DNA of 33,770 nt from an uncultured Hyphomicrobiales bacterium (GCA_903877935.1 CAIRGA010000103.1:1-33770), one strand, 5' to 3'. Positions 17,285-27,462 are shown, numbered from the stretch's first letter. Numbers and translations: made by a program. The notes: generated by a model not told the origin, from the letters alone.

Positions 17285-18607
17285 TCAAACGGCCAACCGC
17301 GCGATAGCGTCTTCGATCGACAGCAATTCGCGCTCGCCACTCTTCCGGCGTTTCAGTTCAATTTTTCCTTCCGCAAGGCCCTTTGGACCGACCAGAATTT
17401 GCCAAGGCGACCCGATCAAGTCAGCTGTTGCGAACTTCGTACCCGGACGCTCGTCACGATCGTCATACAACACATCCATCCCCCTCGATGTCAGCGCTTT
17501 ATAAAGCGTAGAACAGGCTTCGTCCGTTGCCGCATCTCCAATCTTGAGATTGAGCAATGAAACGTCAAACGGAGCAACTGCATCTGGCCAAATGATCCCC
17601 GCCTCATCATGCGACGCCTCGATTAAGGCTGCCACGAGACGTGATGGCCCGATTCCATAGGAGCCCATATGCACAAACGTTTCGCGGCCATCCGGTCCCG
17701 TAACCGTCGCCTTCATCGGTTCGGAATATTTCGTGCCAAAATAGAAAATATGCCCAACTTCGATACCGCGCGCTGAAATCTGTCGTTCTGCTGGGATCGC
17801 CTGATAGGCTGCCTCATCATGCATCTCAGACGTTGCCGCGTAAGGCGCTGTCCATGCCTTAAAGATGGCATCAAGCGCCTCGCGGCTATCGAAATCCGTA
17901 TCGACCGCGGGTGTCGGCTGATCCAGCACCGCCTTATCGGCAAACACTTCACTTTCGCCCGTTGATGCCAGAATAATAAATTCATGGCTTAAATCACCAC
18001 CGATTGGGCCCGTATCCGCGCGCATCGGGATCGCCGTTAAACCAAGGCGAGCAAAGGTTCGCAGATAAGCAACAAACATCTTATTGTAAGAATGCCGGGC
18101 GCCCGCTTGATCAAGGTCAAACGAATAGGCATCCTTCATTAAGAATTCGCGGCTGCGCATCACACCAAAGCGGGGACGTACTTCGTCACGGAATTTCCAC
18201 TGAATATGATAAAGATTGAGCGGCAAATCCTTATATGAACGAACAGAACCGCGGAATATTTCCGTTATCATTTCCTCATTGGTTGGGCCAAACAACATCT
18301 CGCGTTCATGCCTATCCTTGATGCGAAGCATTTCCTTACCATACGCATCGTACCGACCTGATTCCCGCCAAAGATCAGCCGATTGGATTACCGGCATCAG
18401 CAATTCAACGGCGCCAGAACGATTTTGTTCTTCCCTAATAATTGCGTTGATTTTGTTGAGAACTTTGAGACCCATGGGCAGCCATGCATAAATGCCCGCT
18501 GATTCTTGACGGATAAGCCCTGCCCGCAGCATCAAACGATGCGAGACAATCTCTGCTTCTTTCGGTGTTTCACGGAGAATCGGTAAGAAATATCGCGACA
18601 GTCGCAT
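17285..18607 (-). CDS. proS: Prolyl-tRNA synthetase, short form without editing insertion
   Basis: Class II synthetase charging tRNA-Pro. At 440 residues it is the alphaproteobacterial form: motif 2 region [21 protein letters not shown] runs on without the roughly 180-residue INS editing domain seen in E. coli. Seen: [11 protein letters not shown], motif 3 [16 protein letters not shown], and the C-terminal anticodon-binding domain with [20 protein letters not shown]. Without INS, clearing of Ala-tRNA-Pro would fall to a free-standing ProX or similar enzyme encoded elsewhere. ATG at 18607 (MRLSRYFLP) is the standard start, with a purine-rich AAGAAGAGA upstream; a TTG at 18643 would add 12 unlikely residues. 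It leads the proS-lolC-lolD operon. Confidence 0.96.
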   Translation of the reverse strand: MRLSRYFLPILRETPKEAEIVSHRLMLRAGLIRQESAGIYAWLPMGLKVLNKINAIIREEQNRSGAVELLMPVIQSADLWRESGRYDAYGKEMLRIKDRHEREMLFGPTNEEMITEIFRGSVRSYKDLPLNLYHIQWKFRDEVRPRFGVMRSREFLMKDAYSFDLDQAGARHSYNKMFVAYLRTFARLGLTAIPMRADTGPIGGDLSHEFIILASTGESEVFADKAVLDQPTPAVDTDFDSREALDAIFKAWTAPYAATSEMHDEAAYQAIPAERQISARGIEVGHIFYFGTKYSEPMKATVTGPDGRETFVHMGSYGIGPSRLVAALIEASHDEAGIIWPDAVAPFDVSLLNLKIGDAATDEACSTLYKALTSRGMDVLYDDRDERPGTKFATADLIGSPWQILVGPKGLAEGKIELKRRKSGERELLSIEDAIARLAV

Positions 18608-18737
18608 GACAAGATCTCTTCTTAAGGGCAACGCGCTCGTCAAAGCGCAACAATAACACGTGTTTGAACCCCATCATGCCACAAAAGACAAGCGATAGAC
18701 GCCATACAAACGGTTAGGAAAATCATGTTGAGCCGCA

Positions 18738-18767
18738 TTTATAGGCGTTCGTACTTTTTTGCGGCAA
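18738..18767 (-). promoter_or_regulatory. Candidate promoter for proS-lolC-lolD
   Basis: Minus strand TTGCCG (18767-18762), 18-base spacer, TATAAA (18743-18738). Transcription would start near 18731, leaving a leader of about 120 bases before the proS ATG. It is the best match I found in the 412-base gap between proS and the DUF1467 gene. Confidence 0.5.
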
Positions 18768-18812
18768 TTTCGTGTCAGGAGGGATGACAGGTCTAAAAAA
18801 GTAGGCTAGCCT

Positions 18813-18993
18813 CCTCGCGCATTGGAGATAAAAGAGGTCGCGCCCATGTGGAAGACGGCACAAGTTCCAAGTCTAGGGAGGAACAGTTACTAAGGGTTGA
18901 AGAGACTTCAAGTCCAGCCGTTCTCACATCGGCTTTGCCTTAGAAACGTGATGAAATTAGCAATCAAGGCAGGGGTAATTGCCTGCCTTTTTT
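18813..18993 (+). ncRNA. Orphan structured small RNA (unidentified)
   Basis: A plus-strand transcript of about 180 nt is inferred from its strong terminator and from folding by eye. Stem P1 ACGGC (18855-18859) with GCCGT (18917-18921) encloses two hairpins: P2 GTTCC (18864-18868) with GGAAC (18880-18884), and P3 TTGAAG (18897-18902) with CTTCAA (18906-18911), giving a three-way junction. GGC-TTT-GCC at 18931-18939 and the terminator follow. No plus-strand protein gene precedes or follows it. The 5' end is a guess from a weak promoter-like pair (ATGACA near 18784, TAGCCT near 18807). The length fits 6S RNA, but I do not recognise its bulge, so the identity is left open. Confidence 0.5.
18966..18993 (+). 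terminator. Rho-independent terminator of the orphan RNA
   Basis: AAGGCAGG (18966-18973) pairs perfectly with CCTGCCTT (18982-18989) over an eight-base loop and runs into six T (18988-18993). On the minus strand the hairpin is followed by no T-run, so it serves a plus-strand transcript rather than the converging DUF1467 gene. Confidence 0.85.
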
Positions 18994-19019
18994 AATTTAA
19001 AATCAAATGTTTAGAGACC

Positions 19020-19247
19020 TTATTCAACAAATTGAATGAAAAGCGCTAAAGCAACCGAAACCGGCAATGCAACCAGTGTCGTAATCAACACTTTGCGCCA
19101 CAAGCGGGGAACACCAGGAGCCCCCGCCTCGGTCCCCGGCGTGACATCGCCCAGCTCCAACTGGCTTTTAATTCCGAGTGGCAAAATGGCAAATAAAGTC
19201 AGCCACCAAGAAATGCCATAAACCGCTAAAAACGTCGCAATCGACAT
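19020..19247 (-). CDS. DUF1467 family small membrane protein
   Basis: Function unknown. The 75-residue protein has two membrane segments, about 5-25 (including ISWWLTLFAILPLGI) and 51-73 (including VLITTLVALPVSVALALFI). A short polar loop of Pro and Gly between them has GTEAGAPGVPRLWRK. The WWxTLFAxLPxG motif and the GAP loop are what I know of DUF1467, a family of alphaproteobacteria that commonly follows the methylmalonyl-CoA epimerase gene. It starts 12 bases after mce and is the last gene of the long nuo-birA-rnj-mce run, about 26 bases before the terminator hairpin of the convergent small RNA. The call rests on pattern memory, not a search. Confidence 0.85.
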   Translation of the reverse strand: MSIATFLAVYGISWWLTLFAILPLGIKSQLELGDVTPGTEAGAPGVPRLWRKVLITTLVALPVSVALALFIQFVE

Positions 19248-19259
19248 GGTCGGAGTGCC

Positions 19260-19664
19260 CTAAATTTGCTCAAGCTCAATGAGCGTGCCGTTAAAATCTT
19301 TTGGGTGAAGAAACAATACAGGTTTCCCGTGAGCCCCGATTTTGGGCTCGCCATCGCCGAGTACCCGGGCCCCCTCACCCCGAAGCCTCTCGCGTGCCGC
19401 CAAAATATCTTCCACTTCATAGCAGATATGGTGAATACCGCCGTCGGGATTACGTTCTAGGAACTTTGTAATAGGGCTTGTCTCGCCAAGCGGTTCGAGC
19501 AATTCGATCTTGGTGTTTGGCAACTGAATAAAGACAACCGTCACGCCGTGATCAGGCTGCGGCAACGGAGGCGACACTTCAGCACCTAGCGTCTGCTGGT
19601 AGAGTAGAACAGCACTCGCCAAATTTGGAACCGCTATTGCGACGTGGTTAAGGCGCCCAATCAT
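19260..19664 (-). CDS. mce: Methylmalonyl-CoA epimerase
   Basis: Converts (2S)- to (2R)-methylmalonyl-CoA so that the B12-dependent mutase can make succinyl-CoA, in propionate and odd-chain or branched amino acid use and in the ethylmalonyl-CoA route. The 134-residue protein has the vicinal-oxygen-chelate fold with two repeated units. Metal ligands are visible: His 7 in LNHVAIAV, a His in GGIHHICYEV (78-79) and Glu 130 in GTLIELEQ; the intermediate KIELLEP gives the catalytic or ligand Glu. It is a typical length. It lies 9 bases after rnj and 12 before the DUF1467 gene, so it is surely co-transcribed with them. No mutase gene is in this window. Confidence 0.95.
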   Translation of the reverse strand: MIGRLNHVAIAVPNLASAVLLYQQTLGAEVSPPLPQPDHGVTVVFIQLPNTKIELLEPLGETSPITKFLERNPDGGIHHICYEVEDILAARERLRGEGARVLGDGEPKIGAHGKPVLFLHPKDFNGTLIELEQI

Positions 19665-19673
19665 CCTTCGCTC

Positions 19674-21347
19674 CTAGATCATAACAACCTGGACATGGCA
19701 TACTGGCTTTTTACCCCAACTATGATTCACTGCCGATCGGACCGCCTTTTCGATGGCCGTCTCTACGAGGTCCGGATCCCGACGTTTGCTCTTCGGAAGC
19801 GTATCCAGCACAGAGAATACCGCTTCTTCAATCAAATCCTCGAAAGAACGCCCTGCCCGATCAAGCTGAGGAATGCCCGACACGGCAAAGGCCGGATCGC
19901 CCACGAGTTCGCCCTTAGCGTCCAAAGCAACGGCCACCGAAACGACACCCGCAAAGGCCAATTTCCGCCGCTCAGGGATCGCGGGATCTGCAGCGGGTGC
20001 AAGCACCTCGCCATCTTTAAATAATTTGCCATGCGGCGCTTCATCAATGATCGCCGGTTCGCCTGGGGCTAAGCGGACAATGTCGCCATTTGACGCCATC
20101 ACGACATCGGAAATTCCAGATGCCAATCCAAATTTGCGATGTTCATCGAGATGTAACGGCTCGCCATGAGCAGGAATAAGGGTTTTCGGCCTCACCCACT
20201 CATACATCTTTTTAAGTTCACCCCGCCGCGGATGACCCGACACATGCACCAAAGCCGTGCGGTCGGTTACAACATTCACGCCTTGCCCGACGAGACCATT
20301 GATAATCCGCCCAACCGCCTTTTCATTCCCCGGAATGGTACGCGAAGAAAAGATCACGGTATCGCCGGGTGCAAGTGTAACGTCTGGATGCTGATCCTCG
20401 GCGACGCGGGCCAACGCAGCGCGTGGCTCGCCTTGGCTTCCGGTGAGCAACGCTACCACCTTGTCCCGTGGAAGATAACCATAGGTTTCAGGCGAGCGAA
20501 ATTCTTGAACGCCTTCAAGATAACCACATTCCGTTGCAACCTGAATTGCACGATCCATCGCGCGCCCAACCGCTATTACCTCGCGCCCTACTGCTTTGGC
20601 CGCCAACGCGACAGACCGGATACGGGCAACATTTGAGGCAAAGGTCGTAACCGCGACGCGGCCATTGGCTTTGCCAATCACTTCAATCAAGCCATTAGCA
20701 ACATCTGTCTCACTCAACGACTCGCCTTCGCGCATTACATTGGTGGAGTCGCAAATAAGCGCCAAAACACCTTCGTCACCAATTTCAGTGAGGCGTTTGG
20801 AATCAGTCGACCAACCCGCCACCGGCTGAGCATCAATTTTCCAATCGCCCGTATGAACAACGGTGCCTAAAGCCGTACGGATGGCAAGGGCTGTCGATTC
20901 CGGAATGGAATGCGCGACCGGCACAATCTCAACATCGAACGGACCGAGCTGGAGACGATCGCCCGGTTTCATCGTCGTTATTTGGATTTTTTTGCCACTA
21001 TGTTCATTTTGACGACGAATATCAAAAAGACCTGCCGCAAAGGGCGTCGCATAAACCGGCGGCGTGCCAAGTCGCGGATAAAGGTCAATTAATGCGCCGA
21101 TATGATCTTCATGCGCATGCGTAATGATAATGGCTTTTAGCCTATTCTTTTGACCTTCAAGAAACTTCAAATCAGGTAAAATAAGATCAACGCCAGGCAA
21201 ATCGTCGCCGGCAAAGCTGACGCCGCAATCAACCAATATCCATTCCCGCTTTGCGGGTGGACCAAATCCATAAAGCGCGGCATTCATCCCGATTTCACCG
21301 AGACCACCTAATGCGCAAAAAACAAAATCATCCTTGGGCCCAACCAT
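19674..21347 (-). CDS. rnj: Ribonuclease J
   Basis: Zinc-dependent 5'-3' exo- and endoribonuclease for mRNA turnover and rRNA maturation. Its 557 residues comprise a split metallo-beta-lactamase domain with HAHEDH at residues 77-82, LGTVVHTGDWKID and ICDSTNVMREGES. A beta-CASP insertion follows (TTFASNVARIRSVALAAKAVGRE; LLTGSQGEPRAALARVA), then HVSGHPRRGEL and LIPAHGEPLHLDEH, and a C-terminal domain. Alphaproteobacteria use RNase J alongside RNase E. ATG at 21347 has AAGGAAGG a few bases upstream. It lies between birA and mce with short gaps, the common alphaproteobacterial order. Confidence 0.96.
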   Translation of the reverse strand: MVGPKDDFVFCALGGLGEIGMNAALYGFGPPAKREWILVDCGVSFAGDDLPGVDLILPDLKFLEGQKNRLKAIIITHAHEDHIGALIDLYPRLGTPPVYATPFAAGLFDIRRQNEHSGKKIQITTMKPGDRLQLGPFDVEIVPVAHSIPESTALAIRTALGTVVHTGDWKIDAQPVAGWSTDSKRLTEIGDEGVLALICDSTNVMREGESLSETDVANGLIEVIGKANGRVAVTTFASNVARIRSVALAAKAVGREVIAVGRAMDRAIQVATECGYLEGVQEFRSPETYGYLPRDKVVALLTGSQGEPRAALARVAEDQHPDVTLAPGDTVIFSSRTIPGNEKAVGRIINGLVGQGVNVVTDRTALVHVSGHPRRGELKKMYEWVRPKTLIPAHGEPLHLDEHRKFGLASGISDVVMASNGDIVRLAPGEPAIIDEAPHGKLFKDGEVLAPAADPAIPERRKLAFAGVVSVAVALDAKGELVGDPAFAVSGIPQLDRAGRSFEDLIEEAVFSVLDTLPKSKRRDPDLVETAIEKAVRSAVNHSWGKKPVCHVQVVMI

Positions 21348-21415
21348 GGAGCCTTCCTTTCAATCTAAAATGTCAAAGCGGAGCCGAACGGCCCGCCTTT
21401 TATTAGAATTCACTT

Positions 21416-22165
21416 TCAATAGAATACGTCACCTGCAATGATCGCGGTCACTTTTCCATCATGCGCTAACAATAATTTTCCTTGGTCATCTAGACCTTGA
21501 AAGGTCCCTTCGATCACATCGTTCGCCTGTCGAACCGATATCGGACCACCAATGCCACGCGCACGTTCAATCCATTGCTTACGGATATAGCCGAAACCTT
21601 TACCATTGTCGAAATAATCTAAATTCGAGCGGAAAGCCTGAGCCAAAGCAGCGAAACACTGCTCTGTTGTGGCTATAATCCCCGACTGAGCAAGATCAGT
21701 TGCCGGATACGGCGTATTCGTTGGATGAAGCGTGACGTTAATCCCACAACCGATAACCGCACCAAAACCACCATCTGCCAAAACGCCGCCTTCAATCAAA
21801 ATCCCCGAAAGTTTGGCGCCTGCCAACAACACATCATTCGGCCATTTAAGGGACAGATCATTTCTAGCAACGGCTAGACTAAGCACTGCCTCATAAATCG
21901 CAAGGGCGGCAACAAATCCAAGCTGATATCCAAGCGCGATCGGGCATGGGTCTCTAAGAGCAAGCGATGCGTAGAGGTTACCTTTTGGCGACGACCACTG
22001 CCGTCCAAGCCGACCACGGCCGCCGGTTTGTTCGTCCGCTACAAACCAGTGATCACCGATGCCCGAGGCACACAAGTGGCCCATAGCGGCATCGTTTGTC
22101 GAGCCAATACTTTCAAAATGTGTGACGTCAAAACGCTGTTCCGCAGCTAAGGCGATAAGGCTCAC
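21416..22165 (-). CDS. birA: Biotin--[acetyl-CoA carboxylase] ligase, lacking the DNA-binding domain
   Basis: Attaches biotin to the carboxyl carrier protein of acetyl-CoA carboxylase and to other biotin enzymes through biotinyl-AMP. About 249 residues. Catalytic domain only: ESIGSTNDAA, the biotinyl-AMP loop GGRGRLGRQW at 48-57, LSLKWPNDVLLAGAKLSGIL, VIGCGINV, and a small C-terminal SH3-like domain. There is no N-terminal winged helix, so it cannot act as a bio-operon repressor as in E. coli. The start is uncertain: GTG at 22165 comes one base after the nuoN stop, while in-frame ATG codons at 22201 and 22192 would overlap nuoN; I prefer the GTG. Co-transcribed with nuoN and rnj. Confidence 0.93.
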   Translation of the reverse strand: MSLIALAAEQRFDVTHFESIGSTNDAAMGHLCASGIGDHWFVADEQTGGRGRLGRQWSSPKGNLYASLALRDPCPIALGYQLGFVAALAIYEAVLSLAVARNDLSLKWPNDVLLAGAKLSGILIEGGVLADGGFGAVIGCGINVTLHPTNTPYPATDLAQSGIIATTEQCFAALAQAFRSNLDYFDNGKGFGYIRKQWIERARGIGGPISVRQANDVIEGTFQGLDDQGKLLLAHDGKVTAIIAGDVFY

Positions 22166-22166
22166 G

Positions 22167-23609
22167 TTAGAACAAAGACCGCGCCGCAGCATTGGCCGCA
22201 TTAACGAGCGGCGCTGGCGCTAATGCGAAAGCGAACACCAAAATAGCAGCGAGCGATGCAATCAGGCGAACAGGCGCCGAAGCCGGAGCGAAGGCTTCCT
22301 TTGGCTCATCAAAATAGATGATTTTGACAATGCGTAGATAATAATACGCTCCAACAACGCTTGCCACCACACCAATCACCGCCAAAGCGTAAAGGCCTGA
22401 ATTAACTGCCGCTGCAAACACATACCACTTTGCAAAAAAGCCAGCCAGCGGCGGAATGCCCGCGAGAGAAAACATGATCATGGCGAGCGCAAACGCAAGC
22501 GCTGGGTTCGTCTTCGACAAACCAGCGAGATCATCGATATCTTCGTAGTAATGACCGTCGCGTTGCATGGATAAGACGCATGCAAAAGCGCCAAGCGTCG
22601 TCACAAGATAGATCACCATGTAGATCGCAACGCCAGCGACCCCGTCGACGGTTCCAGACGATAAGCCGACCAGCACATAGCCGATATGGCCAATCGACGA
22701 ATAGGCGAGCAATCGCTTTATATTTTTTTGTCCAATCGCAGCAAACGCGCCAAGAACCATCGACGAAATTGCCACAAAAACGATGATCTGCTGCCACTGC
22801 CCGCTAATGGACGGGAAGGCCTGCTCAACCACCCGAACCAACAACGCAACAGCCGCCGTCTTAGGAGCCACAGCAAAGAATGCCGTAACAGGCGTCGGCG
22901 AACCCTCATACACGTCCGGCGTCCACATATGGAAAGGAACAGCGGAAATCTTGAACGAAAGACCAGCTAGAACAAACGCCAGACCAAAGATCACACCAAT
23001 GCCTGCGCCGCTCTTTAACGCTACTGCAATGCCGGAGAAGGAAACTGAACCTGTCATCCCATAAATCAAAGAAGCGCCATAGAGCAGCATGCCCGACGAT
23101 AAAGCCCCAAGCACGAAATACTTTAGACCAGCCTCCGTTGATTTGACGGAGTCACGATCAAACGATGCAACCACATAAAGGGAAAGCGAAGACAATTCGA
23201 GGCCGAGATAAAGCGCAATAAGGTCATGGGCTGAAATCATCAGCATCATGCCAAGCGTTGAGATCAGCACCAATAATGGAAATTCAAAGGCCCGCCGCTT
23301 GGTGGATAGTAAATAGGCATCCGACAGTAAAAGAGCGGCCGCTGAACCAACCAAGGTTGCAATCTTCATAAATTGCGCAAAGCCATCGGAGATAAACGAA
23401 CCGCCAAAGGCTTCAACCGTCTGCCCGCCGCCCAACACCACCAACGCGCCCGCTACAACCAAAACAAATAAGGTCAAGCCACGCACCAAGCTGTAAGACT
23501 TTTCACCCAAAACGGCACCCATAAGAACGAGCAATAGCACGCTGGCCCCCATGAACATTTCAGGGAGCGCGGGAGCCATAATGGGAAGAGCTGTAATCGT
23601 TGATGACAT
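22167..23609 (-). CDS. nuoN: NADH-quinone oxidoreductase subunit N
   Basis: One of three antiporter-like membrane subunits of complex I that move protons. The 480-residue protein is mostly hydrophobic helices, about 14. Seen: the conserved HDLIALYLGLELSSLSLYVVASF (Glu in TM5), ALSSGMLLYGASLIYGMTGS, FKISAVPFHMWTPDVYEGSPTPV with the key Lys, and KNIKRLLAYSSIGHIGYVLVG with the second Lys pair. ATG at 23609. It follows nuoM by 14 bases and is followed directly by birA. The order L-M-N at the end of the nuo operon is normal. Confidence 0.97.
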   Translation of the reverse strand: MSSTITALPIMAPALPEMFMGASVLLLVLMGAVLGEKSYSLVRGLTLFVLVVAGALVVLGGGQTVEAFGGSFISDGFAQFMKIATLVGSAAALLLSDAYLLSTKRRAFEFPLLVLISTLGMMLMISAHDLIALYLGLELSSLSLYVVASFDRDSVKSTEAGLKYFVLGALSSGMLLYGASLIYGMTGSVSFSGIAVALKSGAGIGVIFGLAFVLAGLSFKISAVPFHMWTPDVYEGSPTPVTAFFAVAPKTAAVALLVRVVEQAFPSISGQWQQIIVFVAISSMVLGAFAAIGQKNIKRLLAYSSIGHIGYVLVGLSSGTVDGVAGVAIYMVIYLVTTLGAFACVLSMQRDGHYYEDIDDLAGLSKTNPALAFALAMIMFSLAGIPPLAGFFAKWYVFAAAVNSGLYALAVIGVVASVVGAYYYLRIVKIIYFDEPKEAFAPASAPVRLIASLAAILVFAFALAPAPLVNAANAAARSLF

Positions 23610-23623
23610 CGTTTCTTCTAACC

Positions 23624-25129
23624 TTATGGCAGGGTGTTGGCAGCTGTCTTAACGGCACCAACGGCATCGTGGATGGCGGCCAGTAAAGGCTCTGTCGGTA
23701 CAGCAAAAATATCGAGAATAGCGTTGGCGTGGAAACCAAAATAAATCGTCAGGAAGGCAAGAGGTGCCAATAAAGCAAACTCACGAACGCTTAAATCTTG
23801 AATGTTCAACAAAGCAGGCTTCTCAAGCTTGCCAAGCACCACACGCGCATACATCCAAAGAGCATAGGCCGCGGACAAAATGACGCCCGTCGTCGCAAAT
23901 ACGGCGACCCAAGAATTAGCAATCCGCGAGCCGAGAAGCGTCAAGAATTCACCAATAAACCCGCAAGTTCCTGGAAGCCCGACATTGGCCATCGTAAACA
24001 CCATAAGAGCAGCAGCATAAAGCGGCATACGGTTCACAAGCCCACCATACGCAGAAATCTCACGCGTATGCATGCGGTCATAAATAACACCAACGCTCAA
24101 AAACAACGCCGCCGAAACGATGCCGTGGCTGACCATCTGGAACATAGCGCCTTCAATGCCCTGCGGCGTCAAAGTGAAAATGCCAAGCGTGACATAACCC
24201 ATATGCGCGACAGACGAATAAGCGATGAGCTTCTTCACATCTTCCTGCACGAGCGCCACCAGCGAGGTATAGACAATCGCGCCAAGCGACAGGCTGAACA
24301 TGAACGGCGCAAAATATGCCGATGCATTCGGAAACATAGGAAGTGAGAATCGGATAAAGCCGTAGCCACCCATCTTCAGCAAAATGGCCGCCAAAATAAC
24401 AGAACCTGCCGTAGGCGCCTCGACGTGCGCGTCGGGCAACCAAGTGTGCAGAGGCCACATCGGCATCTTCACCGCAAACGATGCAAAGAAACCAATCCAG
24501 AGCCAAGTCTGCATTTGGACAGGGAATTTAAACGTCAATAAGGTTGGAATATCAGTCGTTTTCGCCGTCCAATACATCGCCATAATGGCAACCAACATCA
24601 AGACCGAGCCAAACAGCGTGTAGAGGAAGAATTTGAAACTTGCATAGATGCGACGTTTGCCGCCCCAAATGCCGATGATCAAGAACATCGGGATCAGGCC
24701 CGCCTCAAAGAACAGATAGAACAACACGAGATCAAGCGCCGAGAATACGCCTATCATCAATGCTTCAAGCACAAGAAACGCGATCATATATTCGCGTACC
24801 CGCTTTTCTACCGATACCCACGAAGCAACAATGCAGAATGGCATCAAGAAAGTAGACAGAAGAATGAAAGGGATCGAATAGCCGTCGACACCCAACTTGA
24901 AACGGATAGCGTCAGAAATCCAAGCACCTTCTTCGACAAGTTGAAACGCAGGGCTTGAAACATCAAATCGGTGCCAAGCAACGAGCGAAAGTGCAAAAGT
25001 AATCAGCGTCGTTCCGAGCGAAATCCAACGAATATTGTTTCGCGAAGCTTCGCTGTCGCCGGATACAAAGAGAAGCGACAATGCACCAAATAGGGGCAGA
25101 AGAATGAGGCCAGAAAGAAGATGTGACAT
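23624..25129 (-). CDS. nuoM: NADH-quinone oxidoreductase subunit M
   Basis: Second antiporter-like proton channel of complex I. The 501-residue protein has about 14 helices. Seen: the TM5 Glu region ([18 protein letters not shown]), [20 protein letters not shown] with the TM7 Lys, [20 protein letters not shown], and the C-terminal [14 protein letters not shown] with charged residues. ATG at 25129 overlaps the nuoL stop by one base (TGATG), so the two are coupled. An in-frame extension to 25234 would lie inside nuoL and is rejected. Length is normal. Confidence 0.97.
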   Translation of the reverse strand: MSHLLSGLILLPLFGALSLLFVSGDSEASRNNIRWISLGTTLITFALSLVAWHRFDVSSPAFQLVEEGAWISDAIRFKLGVDGYSIPFILLSTFLMPFCIVASWVSVEKRVREYMIAFLVLEALMIGVFSALDLVLFYLFFEAGLIPMFLIIGIWGGKRRIYASFKFFLYTLFGSVLMLVAIMAMYWTAKTTDIPTLLTFKFPVQMQTWLWIGFFASFAVKMPMWPLHTWLPDAHVEAPTAGSVILAAILLKMGGYGFIRFSLPMFPNASAYFAPFMFSLSLGAIVYTSLVALVQEDVKKLIAYSSVAHMGYVTLGIFTLTPQGIEGAMFQMVSHGIVSAALFLSVGVIYDRMHTREISAYGGLVNRMPLYAAALMVFTMANVGLPGTCGFIGEFLTLLGSRIANSWVAVFATTGVILSAAYALWMYARVVLGKLEKPALLNIQDLSVREFALLAPLAFLTIYFGFHANAILDIFAVPTEPLLAAIHDAVGAVKTAANTLP

Positions 25130-27123
25130 CAGTGCGCTCCGCCGAACATGTACCAGGTCATAAAGCCCGCGAGCCCGATCAGCATGGCGAAGGCGTAGTG
25201 ATAAAGATAACCGGTCTGCATCCGAACGGCCCAATCGGTCACGTTCAACACGCGTGCCGATACGCCATCAGGGCCAAGACCATCAATCACGCGACCATCA
25301 CCCTGCTTCCACAAGAAGCGGCCAACGCGCTTTGCCGTGCGAACGAACACAACGTCATACAGTTCGTCGAAATACCATTTGTTGAGCAAGAATTTGTAAA
25401 GAAGCGGCTGGCTCGCAGCCAGTTGTCCGGGCCATTCAGGCTTGGCGATATAAAAGATGAAGGCCAAGGCAAAGCCGCCTACCATCATCACGAATGGCGA
25501 CTGCTTTACCCACTCGGGCACTTCATGCATCGCATGTAAAATATGGTTGTGTTCGGATGTGAACAATGCACCCTTCCAGAACTCGCTATAGCCCTCGCCG
25601 ATAAAGGCAGGCGCAAATACAACACCGGCGAACAACGCGCCTGCGCCGAGAAGGATGAGCGGAATAGTCATCACCAAAGGCGATTCATGCGGCTCATGCG
25701 AATGGCCATGATCGTGGTCGTGGTCGCCATGCGCATGCGCGTGGTGATCATCGGTATGGCCATGCGCGTCATGTCCCCAACGGGGCTTACCGAGGAACGT
25801 CAAGAAGAACAAACGCCATGAGTAAAAACTCGTCATGCCTGCCGCTAAAACGAGCAAAATAAACGCATAGCTCTGGGCGACCGAATGCGAGGCAAAAGCA
25901 GCTTCAATAATCGCATCTTTTGAGAAGAAGCCTGCTGTCATTGGAAAGCCCGTCAAAGCAAGCGTACCAACCGCCATCATCGTTCCGGTAAGCGGAATCT
26001 TTTTAAACAAGCCACCCATATTGCGGATGTCTTGCTCATGATGCATCGCGTGAATAACGGATCCCGCACCTAAGAAGAGCAATGCTTTAAAGAAGGCGTG
26101 GGTGAAAAGATGGAACACCCCTGCGCCATAAGCACCCGAGCCAAGCGCAACAAACATATAACCAAGCTGAGAACAGGTTGAATAAGCAATCACCCGCTTA
26201 ATATCATTTTGAACGAGACCAATTGTCGCTGCGAAAAATGCTGTCGTAGCGCCGACAAACATCACTACCGTCATGGCGGAAGGCGACGCTTCAAACAAGG
26301 GCGAGAGGCGTGCAACCATAAACACACCTGCGGTCACCATCGTTGCCGCATGGATCAAGGCGGAAACAGGCGTCGGGCCTTCCATTGCATCAGGCAACCA
26401 GGTGTGCAGTAAAAACTGCGCCGATTTGCCCATAGCGCCGACAAACAGCAGAAGGCAAATAATCGTCATGGCATCCCAGTCAACTCCAAGGAAATCGACC
26501 TTTAAATTTGCCAAGTCGCCAATGCGCGCAAACACGGCATCATAGCTGACGGAGCCCGTCAAAACGAACACAACGAAAATACCGAAGGCGAAACCGAAAT
26601 CACCAACGCGATTGACAATGAACGCCTTCATTGCGGCGGCAACGGCCGTAGGCTTTTCGTACCAGAAACCAATCAGAAGATAAGAAGCAAGGCCAACCCC
26701 TTCCCAACCGAAGAACATCTGCACCAGATTATCGGATGTAACCAACATCAACATCGCAAAGGTAAACAGCGACAGATAGGCGAAAAAGCGCGGGCGCGAT
26801 GGATCTTCGTGCATGTAGCCGATGGAATAAAGATGCACGAGCGCCGATACCGAATTCACAACAACCAACATGACGGCCGTAAGCGTATCAACCCGAAACG
26901 CCCAATCGACGGAAAGATTGCCAGACGTAAACCAGTTTCCGAGCACCAATGTTTTGCCGCCCTCACCATACCCCGTCTTGATAAACACGATCCACGACAT
27001 AACCGCGGATGCCATCAACAAACCAGTTGTCACGATTTCACTGGCACGTGCGCCAATGACGCGGCCAAAGAGGCCGGCGATAAGGAAGCCAAGAAGTGGG
27101 AAAAGGACGATTGCCTGGATCAT
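25129..27123 (-). CDS. nuoL: NADH-quinone oxidoreductase subunit L with a histidine-rich loop
   Basis: Outermost proton-pumping subunit of complex I, with the long lateral helix that braces the antiporter subunits. The 664-residue protein has the conserved [27 protein letters not shown] (TM5 Glu), [52 protein letters not shown] and a long C-terminal helix ([20 protein letters not shown]), followed by a final membrane segment. Between residues 451 and 480 a loop carries 13 histidines in 30 residues with repeated HDH and HGH. Such loops also occur in other rhizobial NuoL, so the feature is family-related rather than unique. It starts 28 bases after nuoK and overlaps nuoM by one base. Confidence 0.97.
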   Translation of the reverse strand: MIQAIVLFPLLGFLIAGLFGRVIGARASEIVTTGLLMASAVMSWIVFIKTGYGEGGKTLVLGNWFTSGNLSVDWAFRVDTLTAVMLVVVNSVSALVHLYSIGYMHEDPSRPRFFAYLSLFTFAMLMLVTSDNLVQMFFGWEGVGLASYLLIGFWYEKPTAVAAAMKAFIVNRVGDFGFAFGIFVVFVLTGSVSYDAVFARIGDLANLKVDFLGVDWDAMTIICLLLFVGAMGKSAQFLLHTWLPDAMEGPTPVSALIHAATMVTAGVFMVARLSPLFEASPSAMTVVMFVGATTAFFAATIGLVQNDIKRVIAYSTCSQLGYMFVALGSGAYGAGVFHLFTHAFFKALLFLGAGSVIHAMHHEQDIRNMGGLFKKIPLTGTMMAVGTLALTGFPMTAGFFSKDAIIEAAFASHSVAQSYAFILLVLAAGMTSFYSWRLFFLTFLGKPRWGHDAHGHTDDHHAHAHGDHDHDHGHSHEPHESPLVMTIPLILLGAGALFAGVVFAPAFIGEGYSEFWKGALFTSEHNHILHAMHEVPEWVKQSPFVMMVGGFALAFIFYIAKPEWPGQLAASQPLLYKFLLNKWYFDELYDVVFVRTAKRVGRFLWKQGDGRVIDGLGPDGVSARVLNVTDWAVRMQTGYLYHYAFAMLIGLAGFMTWYMFGGAH

Positions 27124-27151
27124 GGAATATCTCGCGGGGGAATAAGCCCGC

Positions 27152-27457
27152 TCAGCCCTTCATCATGTTGATGTCTTCAACCGCGATGGATCCGCGATTG
27201 CGATAATAAACGACAAGAATAGCAAGCCCGATGGCAGCCTCAGCAGCAGCAACCGTCAAAATCAGCAATGCAAACACTTGCCCGATCAACGTGCCGCCAA
27301 AGGTTGAAAAGGCGACAAGATTGATATTCACGGAAAGCAAGATCAACTCAACCGACATCAAGATAACGATAACGTTTTTCCGGTTGATGAAGATGCCCAA
27401 CACGCCAAGCGTAAACAGGATGGCGGCGACCGTGAGATATTGCGAAAGACCAATCAT
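27152..27457 (-). CDS. nuoK: NADH-quinone oxidoreductase subunit K
   Basis: Small membrane subunit with three helices that links the quinone site to the proton channels. From ATG at 27457 it has 101 residues, the standard alphaproteobacterial length, starting [18 protein letters not shown] with INRKN in the first loop and [16 protein letters not shown] holding the essential TM2 Glu. A GTG at 27466 overlaps the nuoJ stop (GTGA) and would add three residues; the protein family favours the ATG. Sits between nuoJ and nuoL. Confidence 0.95.
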   Translation of the reverse strand: MIGLSQYLTVAAILFTLGVLGIFINRKNVIVILMSVELILLSVNINLVAFSTFGGTLIGQVFALLILTVAAAEAAIGLAILVVYYRNRGSIAVEDINMMKG

Positions 27458-27462
27458 TTCCC

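Noticed and set aside
18846-18995. Two tiny plus-strand frames (15 codons from 18846, 14 codons from 18951) in the proS-DUF1467 gap
   Set aside because: Very short; the second overlaps the terminator stem and the first runs through the paired RNA stems. A leader peptide makes no sense without a downstream gene.
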